From: Sesamum alatum
Taxonomy: Eukaryota; Streptophyta; Magnoliopsida; Lamiales; Pedaliaceae
NCBI GenBank assembly: GCA_034509735.1
Contig: JACGWO010000007.1
Location: 2,542,001 to 2,606,000 of the forward strand
Length of the DNA stretch: 64,000 nt
Reading direction: 5' to 3'
The translations under genes and the position numbers were made by a program. Positions 23,043-35,760 of this stretch are shown one piece after another; positions within the stretch are counted from its first letter, which is position 1, and each line of letters opens with the position of its first letter. The notes under the pieces were generated by a model. That model was not told where the DNA came from, did not search any database, and worked only from the letters and a program-made list of their open reading frames with translations.

Positions 23043-24175
23043 ATGTGGAAGAGTTGTGTTTACGGGAGGTGGGAGTTTTCGAGCGGGCAAATGGAAGCGC
23101 TGAGTGCTTTATGCGACACCTTCTTGCCCTCCGTAGATGTTGATGATCACCTTCATCCGTCCGTCCATCACCGCCTCTTCTATCAAACATCAGCTTCCAT
23201 GGCCGGAACTCCACACCATGTAATAATAATTATACAACATTATTTACTCACTTCATCTCTTCTTTTATTTCTTCTCTTTCTATATATTTTTTTAATTTTA
23301 ATTATTATAAGAGGTTTAATTTACTATGTGATATTGTAAATGAACAAATTAAAATAACAATTTAACTATCTCTCTGTCTTTTTAAAAATAGAGTAATTTA
23401 TCTCCCTATTTAATTGATAAAATTGCTTTATTTTAAAAAATATTTTGCTGTTTTTTTTTTCTTTTACACATACCCTATATTACACTATATTACATAGGGT
23501 TGCTTGCACTCAAACAATAATGGTCAAAATGCAGAAATCACTGGTATTAATTATTCAATTAATTTCGTGAACTTATAATCTAATTAATTATTGTGAATTT
23601 ATATATATGGATTAATTACTAATGGAGGGTACAATTATAATTTAGTTAAATCTTTTCAAAATAATATTATCATTTTCTGTAATCAGTCTAATCATTATAA
23701 TTATCCATATATATTACGGGTACCAATAATAATAATAATAATAATTAAAATTCAACTTAATTAATTTCAAGAATGTATTAATTATTTCTAGCAATACTTT
23801 TAATTAATTCTCCAATATTATTTTTTCATGAATTAATTGATGATTGGGTGGCAGGTTGGTGAATTCCTGGGAGGAAAATTAGAACATCCAAAGATGTTTT
23901 TGGCAAGATTGGCAATTTTGTTGCTGTCTACGAGAATTGGAAGCTTTGTACTATGTGGGAAGAAAAGCTTATCTCCTAATTTCCCTTATTTTCAGACATT
24001 TTCAAAGTTATCATCTGAAAAAAGACAAGAAATACTGCTCTCATGGTCCACCAGCTACTTCCTTCACCTCAGGATCCTCTTTACTTCTCTCAAAATTTTC
24101 ACTCATTTCCTATTTTTCACCAAGGTAAATTTTCATTTCATGCTTTCTTTTATTTTAATTGTTACATGATTAATA

Positions 24176-24214
<39 letters not shown>

Positions 24215-24875
24215 TACACTTAGCTGTCGATGATGCTGATGAAATTTTCAGGTTTTGGAATCTAATTAAGGGATAAGATGAGTTTAATTAATAATTATTG
24301 CATTGGATAAGTTCATGGGGCTTGTCTAATTAAACTCTAGGGAATATTTGGGGTGGATGTGAACGGAAAAAGAAAAAACATTAATGCATGTATATCAAAT
24401 ATTTATTGTGCATGATTCTCTCACCATAACAAAATTTAGTCTTGGCTACAAATTTATTGGCTACGAATTAAAATCATAGTAAATAATTATTATTAATCAT
24501 GGTTAAACAAAAACCGTTGCAAAAACATAGATTATCGACCATAAAAATTCTTTTTGGCATGGTTATGAGTCATAGCAAATGTTTTTGTCATGGCTTTTAG
24601 CCATTGCGAATATTTTAAGCACACTCGCAAATACCACGGTCAATAACCGTTGTATGATCGTGATGAATGATTAATCACTATGGCTATTTATTTTTAACCA
24701 TAACAATTAGTCATGGTTAAAAGTTCAATTTTTTTCTAATATATATATGTACACATTTAATTTATTCTTCATATAGTATATAGTTTATTTTCACACTCTA
24801 CTTAAACGATCAAACAGAAGTAAATTACATTAACACCCTTCTATATTTTTCCACATTTTAATTTATAAAAACCAA

Positions 24876-24923
<48 letters not shown>

Positions 24924-27900
24924 TTCTATCGAGAAGGATACTATATATATATATATATATATAATATTGTAATCCATTATTTGTGGTAATACTTATATGT
25001 GAAAACTTTCATTCGTCTAATCCATATTATTACTCCATCTTAAGAAGGTTAAATAAATTAAATTAACACGAGAATTAAAGTTCAATTAATTTCACAAGGA
25101 CTAATTATTAATACTATGAAGTGAAATTATTAACCTCGTACTCTTATGTTCGAGAAGATAGTAAAATAATTCTGACAAGTACTATTATTTATGTATCCAA
25201 ACAAACCGTAACCAATTTCTGGTGGCTGAGACCTAACCAAATTGAATGCAGTAATTGAAATCTCAAACCAATTTTGGGCAGTGGTTGCCCTACTCTTGTT
25301 AGCATTAAAACTTAGGATACCTATGTTCAGCCATGAATTTTATTAAGGTACCAAAGTTGTTGATGGAATTCAGGGACAACATGTGAGCCAACTCTGTGTC
25401 TGTTTTTATCCTTAGTTATACGGTCGATATCGATCGAGTTGTGTGATAATTATAGGGATAATCACAACAGCCTCTCTGAGGTTTGGTGTAATTGTATATA
25501 GTTCTTCTGTGATTTGAAAAATTACATTTAGTACTCATAAGATTTGCTTCTGTCTAACAAATAAGTCCATCCATTCGTTATACGGTCGATATCGATCGAG
25601 TTGGGTGGTAATTATCTGGATAACCACAATAGCCTCCCTGAAGTTTGGTGTAATTATATATAGACCTTCTCTGATTTGGAAAATTACATCTAGTATTCAT
25701 GAGGTTTGCTTCAGTCTAATAAATAATCGAATTTGCTGATATTAACCAAAAAAAAAATCCATGTTTACCCCCAATTAGCTTATTGGTAATTTATTGTTGG
25801 TCAAACAAATCTTTTTATGGTGAAACTACTCTTATACGTCTTCACAAGTTAATGCATGTGAAGAGATAATTCTTCTCCATTATAAGGATAGTTTAGTTAT
25901 AAAAGATTTGTTTGACATGCGGTAAGTCAGTAATAAGTCAATTGAGGTTGAATATCGAATTTCATTCAGTTTTTTTTTGTTAATATCAACAAATTCGGTG
26001 AATTTTGACCAATGAATGAACTTATTTGTTAGACGAATGCCAATATTATGGGTATTAAATATAATTTAACAAATCACAGAACTCTGCATGTAATTACATC
26101 AAATATCTGAACACGATAATGTAATTATCATTTTTAAACTTGTCTAGAATGTAAGTAGCCTAAGCCTACATAGATCGATGAAGTCTTTAGATGTTTGAAT
26201 AATTACAACTTAGGACATACATAGTTGGAAATAATTATGTAAATGACAGAAATAATTCTGTAATAATTTGCCATGTACTACTACAAGTGTTGTGGTTGTC
26301 AAGTTAAGAGGTTTGGCCCAAGAACATTAACGTACAATTCATGTGGGCCTTTTGATTTCTGTCTGTGTTGAGTCTAGACTTAAATGCCTAAATTAGTTCA
26401 TGGATTGGGGCAATATTGTCTTTTTTGTCTCTAATTGATAGTGAGGACTACTTGGATTTTTCACCGTTAGTTTTAACGTGTGTTAGTATTGTGGCTTTTT
26501 TTTAAGGTATGTTTGGTTGGGGGAAAAAGTGGAAGTAAAAAAGGATGTATAAGAAAAAAGTTTAGTATTTGGTTTTGACGAAAATATGGAGAGGAAGTAA
26601 AACTAGATGTATATGAAACCCCTTCGAAATCCAATTTCATTTCCGTTCGAAACTGGGCGGAAAAGTGGAAGTATAAGGTCAAAAAGACAAAACAAAATAT
26701 TTTTTTTATTTTTATCTACTCTATTGCCCATATTTGAGGGCGTTGGTAGTAATTTGTATTTTATTTAAATTGAATAGTTTAGAATAAATAAATAATATTC
26801 GTTTTGATGAATACTTTTATTAATAAAAAAATATTATTGTTCTTGTGTGATAAATATTTTTATTAATAAGATTTTTAGGTTTTTAAATCTTTATTATACT
26901 AAAATTATATTAGTTTAATATTAACTTGTTTATAATCTAATACAAAATGAAGAGAAAGAGTTAAACAGTAAAATTACAAACTTGTTTCCGTTTTTATGAA
27001 TATTTTTCTTGTACCAAATAAGGGGAAGTATTTGAGATTTACTCCCTTTCTAATCATACCAAACAACTTGACGGAAAACTATTATTCTATCCCTGCCCCT
27101 CCCCCTTTCACTTCTCATTTCATCTCATTTGAACCAAACGAACTCTTAGCCTTTTTTACAATTTCTAATGAAATATATGGTCAAATTTAAAATCACATGA
27201 AGCGTGGGATCAAATTTGAAACGAGCCTGAACCATGGTATTGGTCAGCACTATTTCTTCCTTGTACTAATAATTTGATCATTCTCCTATGTTGTAATGAA
27301 AATGTAGCTGCTGCATCTTTTGTACTGATGATGATGTCTCAGGTGAATGAGAAGGGTGAGAACCTCTCATGGAAAGCAATAGGCTACCCCGGGCCGGACC
27401 CGGGCCGGGCCAAGACCCGAAAACTCGAAGCTCAAAACACACAACAGCCACAGGATCAAGGACCAGAAGGATCATGTGAAGAGATGTTTGGATCACTTCA
27501 CAAAGGCATCATCAACTTGAACCAATCAAGGGAAGAAGCCCTTCACAAACTACACAACTTAGGCTTCCCTGTCTCCATACCGCATTCAAGAAACGGGCGA
27601 ATAACGTCATCCTTAAAGCCATCGTTCATCGTCAAATGTGATGCAGTAGTAGTCGGTTCTGGCACCGGTGGTGGAGTCGTGGCTGGGGTTCTAGCAAACG
27701 CCGGCCACAAAGTGCTTGTGCTAGAAAAAGGAAGCTACTTTGCAAGAACCAAACTTTCACTTCTTGAAGGGGAAGCAATGGATCAAATGTACCTTGGGAG
27801 TGGGATGGCAGCAACCGATGATCTAGGCGTTGTGTTGCTTGCAGGATCAACGGTAGGTGGAGGATCAACGATAAACTGGTCGGCCTCCATTCGTACCCCA

Positions 27901-29169
27901 CCTCACGTCATAAGAGAATGGAGCGAAAAGCACGAGCTAAAGCTATTCGACAGCAAAGTCTATCAGCAGGCCTTGGATGTTGTGTGCCAAAAAATGGGAG
28001 TTCAATCAGAAATTGAGCATGAAGGATTCAACAACATGATTTTGAGAAAAGGGTGTGAGAATTTGGGGTATCCCGTGGAAACTGTCCCACGCAACACCCC
28101 GTCTGATCATTACTGCGGTTGGTGTTGCTTCGGCTGTAAAGACGGGAGAAAGAAAGGTACCACAGAGACATGGCTGGTGGATCTGATTGAATCAGGAAAC
28201 GGTGCTATTCTGCCTGCATGTGAAGCTCTAAGAGTGATCACAGACGAAAGCAATGGCAAGAAAAGGGCTATTGGAGTTGCATTTGCATTCAACACTCCAT
28301 TCGGAAGGGAAATAGGCATCGTGGAGGCAGACGTGACCGTTGCAGCATCAGGTGCAATCTGCACACCGGCCCTGCTGAAACGGAGTGGCCTAAAGAATCC
28401 AAACGTCGGTAGGAACTTACACATTCATCCGGTGGTAATGGCCTGGGGCTACTTTCCTGATTCCCCTGCACCTGATGCATGGCCTGCAGCAGAAAAGAGA
28501 AGTTATGAAGGAGGGATAATAACAGCAATGTCAAGAGTCGTAGCCAATTCTGAAACGTCGGGCTATGGGGCCGTTATACAGACACCGATGGTACACCCCG
28601 GATTGTTTTCTGCACTAACGCCGTGGATTTCAGGCAGAGACATGAAAAACAGGATGGTTAAGTTTTCCAGGACTGCTCATATATTTGCATTGGCCAGAGA
28701 TAAAGGGTCTGGGAAGGTAACTTCAGAGACTAACATAAGCTACAAACTGGAGGATTCTGATCAAGAAAATCTAAGGAAAGGATTGGAGAAGGTTCTGAGG
28801 ATATTGGCAGCTGCTGGAGCTGAGGAAATCGGGACTCAGCACGCGATGGGACGGGTCTTGAATGTGAAGCAAGCCAGTGAAGAAGAGTTGGAGAGGTTTG
28901 TGAAAGAGGAGAGTTCGAGGCCGTTGCAAAAACTGTCGGTCCCTATAGGCTCGGCACATCAGATGGGGAGCTGCAGAATGGGAGTGGATCCGAAGGGATC
29001 GGTGGTTAGCCCGACCGGAGAGACTTGGGAGGTCGAGGGGCTTTTCGTGGCCGATTCGAGCGTTTTTCCGACCGCGTTGGGGGTGAATCCTATGGTGACT
29101 ATTCAGGCCATTGCTTATTGCACTGCACAATCAGTTCTTGAAGTTCTTGGGCAGAAGAAGATGATGTAG
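23043..29169 (+). CDS. Long-chain-alcohol oxidase (FAO), three exons
   Basis: Exons 23043-23219, 23855-24124 and 27343-29169, all joined in phase 0 with GT-AG introns, give 757 aa, the usual FAO length. An in-frame TAG lies two codons before the ATG. The enzyme is an FAD-dependent GMC oxidoreductase that oxidises long-chain fatty alcohols to aldehydes with release of H2O2, on microsomal or peroxisomal membranes (family knowledge). Residues 1-149 hold the FAO-specific N-terminal region (QMEALSALCDTFLP) and two hydrophobic stretches. The FAD-binding Rossmann motif GSGTGGG is at 254-260. A Cys-rich GWCCFGC segment follows mid-protein. Near the end His688 (SAHQMGSCRMG) and Asn731 (GVNPMVT) form the predicted GMC active-site pair. 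No frameshift or stop. Intron 2 is 3.2 kb and holds three MITE-like insertions. The neighbour order suggests the FAO4A lineage, but the paralogue is not certain. Confidence 0.95.
24420..24745. mobile_element. CACTA-like MITE in FAO intron 2
   Basis: Contains the family motifs (GGCTACGAATTAAAATCATAG, CATGGCTTTTAGCCAT, ACCACGGTCAATAACC) in the same order as 8722-9038. Both termini are eroded, so this is an old copy. Followed by an AT and TAA microsatellite at about 24868-24962. Confidence 0.5.
24868..24962. repeat. (TAA)n and (AT)n microsatellites in FAO intron 2
   Basis: About 54 bp of ATA/TAA repeat (24869-24922) followed by an AT tract (24942-24963). Confidence 0.85.
25447..26145. mobile_element. 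GGGATAATTAC-type MITE with a duplicated left arm, in FAO intron 2
   Basis: Left arm GGGATAATCACAACAGCC with GAGGTTTG blocks; the right arm is the complement ending near GTAATTATC. About 160 bp at the left (from CGGTCGATATCGATCGAGTT at 25421) is repeated in tandem at 25583. Same family as 21670-22654 but without a clean target duplication. Confidence 0.5.
26505..27150. mobile_element. Inverted-repeat MITE with GTTTGGTT ends, in FAO intron 2
   Basis: Left end AAGGTATGTTTGGTTGGGGG. Read inward, the right end is TAAGAGTTCGTTTGGTTCAA. A similar single end lies at 43670-43850 (GGGTTTGTTCGGTTCAAGTG). Ends of this type are common in small plant DNA transposons. Interior AT-rich and non-coding. Confidence 0.5.
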
Positions 29170-29630
29170 AGACCAGTGTTTGATGTCTACTTTTAGGAGG
29201 GAAAATTCTCACCTGAACCACATTTGTTTGATCGAACCAGATCGATCATTGAGCAAGTGTGATATACTCGTCATGTGATTAGTTATTTTTCTTGAACTAT
29301 ACACCAGTTATAAGATAAGTGTATTATGCTTGCCATGTGATTAATTCAGGTCCGACAAACTCGATTTGGGTTAGAATTTTCAGTCTGAAAGTTGTAATAA
29401 CATGTTTCAATTTGAGCTTGTTTGTACAATAATGTGAAGTGCAACGTTTCCTGTCTGGTTATATTACTTGAAGATCATGAAAATTCAGATTATGGGACCA
29501 TTAGATCCCACATGGCAAGAGATCAAATTTGACATATTGGCATAAAGGGTTTCAGATTAGTTTCTTAGTACAAATTATTGGGATGTTTCAGTCTTCTAAG
29601 GAACCATAATTTTGGCATGATTAATACTAG
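29170..29630 (+). other. FAO 3' UTR and downstream sequence
   Basis: Follows the TAG stop. An AATAAT at about 29429 could serve as a polyadenylation signal. No other gene seen. Confidence 0.35.
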
Positions 29631-30583
29631 GATGAACATCACTTTTGGTCCCTAAACTATGCCACTTATTCACTTTTTGTGAATATGTATTCTGCTCATC
29701 AGATTTGGTCAGCTTCTGTTAATTTTAAATGAATTTGTGCTCAAGGGAGTTTGAACCTGGGTCACAAGTTTAACAAAACAAGTTTGTTACCACTGGGCCA
29801 AGTCTGTTATTCAAGTATATATTCACCCAAAATTTTACTTATTTACAACTTCTCCGTAGCAGTCCCAAATTTGTTTTTTGATTTTTAAGTCTCTCACATT
29901 TTACAAAACGTCTCTAAAGTCATAAAAATTCCACAAGAATAATTCTAAAAAATTCAACAAAATTACATACGTCATAAAAGTACCAAACAATGTCATAAAC
30001 AATACATAAGTCATGTCATAAAATGCATAAAAATAGTCTTGAAAATTTTTAAATATCAATTAAAACATAATTCAAAAATTGGTCCATTACAACAAAAATA
30101 TTTATTGCTTGTCTTTTTTCTTCTCCTTATTTCCGCTTCCACTTGATCGTTCATGTGTATTTATCTTTGATTGACTTCCAAGTGCAGTTTTAAGATTTGG
30201 CAGAGTGATGAAACTCACAGCGCAACAAAACTAGGGTTTGAGGAGTGGCCCAATTCTGATTTGAAGTGGCTCATTTTGGGATATTACACATACTTCAGAT
30301 AAAGGAAGTAATTAAGTTTTGGGTGAATAAAAATTTAAGTAATTGACTTGGCCTAGTGGTAATGGGTTTGTTTTGTTAAACTTGTACCCAAATTCAAACT
30401 CTCTTGAGCACAAATTCTTTTTTTTTTTTTAAAGTCCGTTAATTTTTCTGTACAAATTAATGGAGGGATCAAAGCTGATGAATTATTAAATTTGAGGAAC
30501 CAAATCTCATGAACAGGATACATGAGGGACCAAAAGTGGATAAGTGGCATAGTTTAGGGACAAAAAATGATGTTTACCCTTGA
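29631..30583. mobile_element. Mutator-type MITE whose arms carry Pol III-like boxes
   Basis: The left arm GATGAACATCACTTTTGGTC... and the right arm are inverted copies over about 200 bp (shared block GTCCCTAAACTATGCCACTT). Flanks TAATACTAG and TATTACTAG differ at one of nine bases. Each arm holds a tRNA-like stretch: GGCCTAGTGGTAA (A-box-like) and GGTTCAAACTCCC or its variant (B-box-like). The interior is AT-rich and non-coding. Confidence 0.65.
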
Positions 30584-30630
30584 TATTACTAGTTATCGCT
30601 GCGCGCGGTTCCCGCGAGAATATAAAAAAA
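30584..30630 (-). mobile_element. Candidate Helitron 3' terminus
   Basis: On the - strand the hairpin CGCGG-GAA-CCGCG is followed by CGCAGCGATAACTAG and then T, the hairpin-plus-CTAG ending typical of plant Helitrons. The body would extend to the right on the + strand map; its 5' TC end was not located. Confidence 0.45.
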
Positions 30631-30839
30631 AGACTGTGGTATTTGCTATTTGCTAACTCAATGACTATTTCGAAGCGAATAATTTTTAATGTATTGTATT
30701 TATATTTTTCATTAAATATAAAATCAATAGTGATCTTATTTTTATTAACAATAATAATTTATTATTAAGTAATGGAGCATTTTCTCTTTTCAATTGCAAG
30801 AAAAATTAATTACCAATCAAATTCTTTAAAATTTTAGAG

Positions 30840-30925
30840 AGAGAAAATATATTTGTGTATGTGTAAGAGAGAGATAGAGAGTGAGAGTGCGTGTGAGAGA
30901 GAGAGAGAGAGTGAGAGTGAATCAA
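30840..30925. repeat. (GA)n-rich low-complexity tract
   Basis: Interrupted GAGAGA/GTGAGA repeat on the + strand. Confidence 0.7.
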
Positions 30926-30948
30926 TATATTTTTTGGTCTAATTACAT

Positions 30949-32109
30949 GGGCTAAATTGCTTTTATTGTCCCACAAAGAAAGGACAGTGTCTTTTTTGGT
31001 CCCTTGATTTACGAAATTTCATTTTTTGTCCCAAAACTATTAAAAAGTTTGTAAAACTAATCCCAAAAGACGTTTTTCATTAAGCTTTAACGGCAAGTGG
31101 TAGAAATCCATTAACACCTAATTGCTAAATTACTTTTTTAGTCCCACAAAAGTGAGAGATTTGCTTTTATGGTCCCACGATTTACGAAAATTCTTTTTGA
31201 TACCCCAAATTGTTAAAAAATTTGCAAAGTGAGTCTCAAAGTTTCATTTTCGTTATTTTTTTACATTAATCAATAAATTAATGCACACAACATACGAATT
31301 ATTTTATTAAATCAACAATCACTCTTATCCAATCACTATTGAGTAGACTAATAATTTATTTTTTATATATTTGTATTTTTGTGATTTGTAATATAAATTA
31401 TTATTTATATTTATATTTATATTTAATTAGACAAACAAACAACAATGTACCAAAAACTTAATAAAATAAAAAAATATTATGTGTTGATCATTTTATTTTT
31501 TATTTTCTAATGACAAGCCTGGTGTAACTTTCAAAAATCAAGTAGTTTCAAATTATTTACGAATATTTGTTACTTGATCACATAACAATTGTTGTGAAAA
31601 TAAATTTCTCAATCACATAACATCAATTTCTAAATGTAATGCTATTTTTTTATCATTTTTATGTTATATTTATGGCTCGTACATTGTTATTTATTTATAT
31701 ATAATATAAATACAAATATAAATAATGATTTCTATTAAAAATTATATTACAATAAATATAAAGAAATAACTATTAGCCTATTTGAATATTGATTGAATAA
31801 AAGATTCATTGTTGATTTAATAAAATCGTGCATGAATTTATTGATTAATGACAAAAATTGATAAAATTGAAGTTTTGAGACTAACTTTGTAATTTTTGTT
31901 TTAACAATTTTCATACCAAAAAAAATTCATAAATTGTGGGACCAAAAAAGCAAACTCTCATTCTTTGTGGGACTAAAATAGCAAATTAGCAATTAGGGCT
32001 TAACAGATTTCTACCACTTGCCGTTAAAACTTAACAAAAAATGTCTTTTTGGACTAACTTTGCAAATGGCATAGCCCCTTCTTTGTGGGACCAAATATGC
32101 AATTTAGCC
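30949..32109. mobile_element. Inverted repeat with doubled arms, GGGCTAAATTGC termini
   Basis: Termini GGGCTAAATTGC and, inverted, GGCTAAATTGCA. Each arm contains two tandem sub-units, each starting GCTAAATT(G/A)C and continuing TTTAGTCCCACAAAG. The shared block TTTTAACGGCAAGTGGTAGA lies between them in both arms. Flanking 9-mers agree at about six positions. The AT-rich centre carries a smaller inverted pair. Non-coding. Confidence 0.6.
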
Positions 32110-32248
32110 TTATAAGATGTTTGAAAAAAAAATGAAGTTAACTTTTTCTTAAAGAGTTTATAAGATTCAAAACATCTTATTTTGAGATCTTATAAGCTCA
32201 TCAAAAATAAAAATTGCCAAACGAATTTTTAGAGCCATAAGCTTTCAA

Positions 32249-32558
32249 CACTAGGAAAAAAAAAAAGTTATTATTGGCTATACTTTTATTGGATATGGAC
32301 TAAAATGATGGTAAATAATTATTATTAGTCATGATTAAATAAAAATCGTTGTAAAAAACTTAGATTATCCATCATGAACTATTTTAGCAATGATTATGAG
32401 CCATAGCAAATGTTTTTGCCCTGATTTTTAACAATGACAAATGTTTTAGCCATACTCGCAAAAATCACGGCTAACAACCAAAGCGTGATCGTGGTGAATA
32501 ACTATTTACTATAGATTTCTCATTAACCATGGCAATTAACATAAAATTTCTTCTAGTG
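32249..32558. mobile_element. CACTA-type MITE
   Basis: Starts CACTAGGAAAAAAAAAAAG and ends TTTCTTCTAGTG. Interior order of motifs as in 8722-9038 and 18252-18570. 310 bp, non-coding. Confidence 0.65.
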
Positions 32559-32764
32559 TAAATATCTTTGAAAATGTTTTGAGGAGCTTATAAACTTAGC
32601 CAAACACTGTCTAAGTGAATGATAACAAGAAAAGTTCCAAAAGAGGAAAAGGTGATGATTTTATACTAGAAAAATAAATTTTACCTAAAAAAATCAATAA
32701 CAACATGGTACGGATAACACGCTAGTGGTCATTTATATATAAAGGCAATATAATTCATTACATG

Positions 32765-33290
32765 AGGAAAAATTGCAAGAAATTATACTTGTGTTTGGTT
32801 TTGTTTTTGGAATGTTTTGTTTTGTGAAAATAGAGAGAGAAAAATAAAGATAAAATAAGTGTGTGTTAGAGATATGGTGTATGTTTGAATTTATTGTTGG
32901 AGTTAATTTTAAATAGTGTAAAAAATAAAATATATTATATGTATTGTGTTGTATATTGGAAGACAAAATACATTGTTCATTGTCAAATCATGTTTCTTTT
33001 ATATATTTATATATATATATATGTATATAATAATATTTATTTTTTTTGTATATATTTTATTGTATATTGAGAGACAAAAAATACTGTTCATTGTCAAATC
33101 ATGTCTCTTTTATATAATTTTATAAATGTATATATGTATATAATAATATTTAATTATTTGTAGGTAGATGTATGTATATATAAAAGAACGAGTCAAAACA
33201 CTCAGAAAAAATATTTTGAGTAATATTATATTTGATTTTATTTACTCGCTGTCTCGAAAACAAGTTAAAAATTAAACCAAACAAAACCTA
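32765..33290. mobile_element. Inverted-repeat MITE with GTTTGGTTTTGTTTT ends
   Basis: Left end TGTGTTTGGTTTTGTTTTTG; right end ATTAAACCAAACAAAACC, inverted. Inside, a block of about 100 bp (TATTGGAAGACAAAATAC ... CATTGTCAAATCATGT) is present twice, at about 32945-33045 and 33060-33155. Non-coding. Confidence 0.5.
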
Positions 33291-33839
33291 ATATTGAACC
33301 GGTTGATGTTGATCCTTTGATGCTGCGGAACAAGGAATAGTTGTTACCGGTCTGGTCCCAACAACCCCCATGGATAAAGGCCACACTGTCTGGGTCCCAC
33401 ACTTTCTTTTCCCAAAAAAGCAAAGGTCCTTCCTAGAATTTTCCTACGTAAGAATACATGATTAAGAATCATGGTTTTGGCCATTAAGAAGAAATACAAC
33501 CAACTTTTAAATGTAATTAGACTGTAGTGTGCTGGAAATGATGACGCTTTTTTCTAAAATGCTTCTAAGAATAATTCCATTCACATATACACCGACATGA
33601 AATGTTAACATTATTTACACAAACTATCATTACTTTTTAAAAAACTATACACCCAATCCCGAGAACATCAACATCATTACACAAACTAACCCTATTTTTT
33701 TTATTGTCGGAAGTGATTTTTGTAATTACACAAAAAGCATAAATGAATTGTGTAAGTAGAAGATAGGTCGGGAGATGTAAATAAAATTATCCAATATGTT
33801 ACTATCTATAATGCACGGACATTTCAAAAAATTACTCAA

Positions 33840-34365
33840 TGCAGTGCCGGACACGTGTCGGACACGGACACACCTCGGACACGTTTTGGACACATTTAGG
33901 ATTTTTTTTTTTATAATTTTAAAAAGTTTTGAATTGTTTAAAAAAAAGAATTTTGGACTAATAAAAAAAAATTAATTTACTTCTCTCAAACTAAAAATTT
34001 TGAAATGAAATTACTAAAAAATTGAGAGATTGTCACAATAATTTAACTAATTATATATATTTTAATATAAACCAAAATCGAGATGATTAGAAATATTTTT
34101 AGTGCATATTTTTAATATAAACTAATTATGTATATTTTTAAAGTCATGTATTTTGATTAAAAATTTAGATATAAAATATGTTTATTTTATGTATTTATCT
34201 TGATATTTTTTATATTGCATAAATTTTACGAAAAAATTTAGAATATATATAAATTATATTACATATAGTCGTGTCAGTGTCGTGTCGTATTCTAATTTTT
34301 TGAAATTTTTCATGTCGCCGTATCCGTATCGTAGTGTTCGTGTCCATGCATCATAGGTTACTATG
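33840..34365. mobile_element. Inverted-repeat element with GGACACG-rich ends
   Basis: Left end rich in GGACAC units (GGACACGTGTCGGACACGG); the right end carries the complement (CGTGTCAGTGTCGTGTCG, GTGTTCGTGTCCATGCATC). AAATTTTTT arms lie inside. Resembles widespread plant non-autonomous DNA elements with GGACACG tips. Boundaries approximate. Confidence 0.45.
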
Positions 34366-34709
34366 ACTCCAAAGGCAACTTGACTTCAACCATTTTAATA
34401 AGTTTTGAGCTCTTTCTTTGGACCCACCCCCCCCCCCCCCAACCCAACCACCACCACCCCAAAGTGCTTAAGTTGACCAACTGGACATATTAAGCGTCTA
34501 TATTCAATCAAAGAATAATTCTTCTCCTTGCAAGAAAATGGAACACTTCTCGGCCAAAAAGTCCCCACCACACTCCAACAAAGAGAAGCACCAACAACAA
34601 CAACAAATTCTTGTTTCCTTTCCTTGGGAGTCAACTTCAACCTCCCTCCTCTCTTCATTCTCCACCTCCAAACTAAAACCAACAATCTGGAATCATATAG
34701 TATATGTAC

Positions 34710-35760
34710 ATGGAAAGGCCAAACCAATACAGTTTTGTATTTTTCTTCACCATCATCGCCGCCTCCGGCCTCGTCTCCTTCGCCTTGTGCCTCGCCGCAG
34801 AATTCAAGAAATCAAAGGTTACTTCTATTCACACCACCACCACCTTTGTTAGCTATAAGGGTCCTCTTGCAATCTTGATGATCTTAATATAACTCAGTTT
34901 TCCGTCTCTTTTCTTTAGAAAAATGATCTAAGATTAGTTGGGAAACAGTGTTACCTGCCCAGAAGCCCGGCCTACGAACTGGGAATTGCAGCCTTAATCT
35001 GCCTTTCTGTCGCCCAAGTTATCGGGAATTTGTTCACTTGCAGACAACTCCAATCAGGAGAGCATAGCAGAGGCTGTAAAGTTATAAAGCCTTCAGTTTC
35101 ATGCACGTTACTGGTTTTCTCTTGGTAAGTACTAATAAGTTATTCTTCTGCAGTGCCCATCAACAATATAGTGACTTTCCCTTCTTGTACATTAACAGTT
35201 AAAGACCTAAATTTAATTTGTCCTGGTATAGGAACTTCAGCTAGCTGTTCTAACAATCATGGCAAAATCCCAGAAAGGCCAAACGGTCCTATTACCTAAT
35301 ACTGCATGATTAACCTACCTTTGTTGCTAATTTGCAATAGATTTCAACAAATTGTGGAATTATTTCTGTACCAAATTCCTAGGGATAAGAACATTCTAAC
35401 ATGGACAGCTAGACATGTCTACTAGTATGATATTTTTTGGACACTTGTAGGAAACATTCTACCCCTCAAGTAGACAAGAAGTAATGGTACTCACAATATT
35501 TAATATTTGAATGATCTTACAGGATCAGCTTTGGGATTGCAGTAATTCTGATGAGTGGAGCCACCAGCATGAGCCGAAGTCAGACCCCTGGAGAAGGATG
35601 GTTAGATGGAGAATGCTACCTGGTGAAAGATGGAGTGTATGTTGGTTCAGCCATTCTGGGCTTGCTGGCTCTGGGCTCGACCCTCGGCTCAGGTGCCATT
35701 AGGATAAGGCGAAGACAAGCTGAAGAAAACAGGAAGGTTCATGCACAACTTGATCAATAA
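34710..35760 (+). CDS. DUF1218 membrane protein, MODIFYING WALL LIGNIN type
   Basis: Exons 34710-34817, 34919-35124 and 35523-35760, GT-AG introns in phases 0 and 2, encode 183 aa. The ATG at 34710 gives MERPNQYS; another in-frame ATG lies two codons upstream at 34704, with a stop before it. Four predicted membrane helices lie at about 7-29, 57-76, 97-118 and 143-164. DUF1218 hallmarks are CYLPRSPA (47-54), Cys77, Cys89, Cys98 and ECYLVKDGVYVG (135-146), with a basic C-terminal tail. Arabidopsis MWL-1 and MWL-2 alter lignin content of secondary walls, and related DUF1218 proteins affect vein patterning; the biochemical function is unknown. Length is normal and the reading frame is intact. The LSM14 relic lies next to it in convergent orientation. 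Confidence 0.88.

Noticed and set aside
27278..29130. Antisense frames in FAO exon 3
   Set aside because: Shadows of the strongly coding + strand; no family match.
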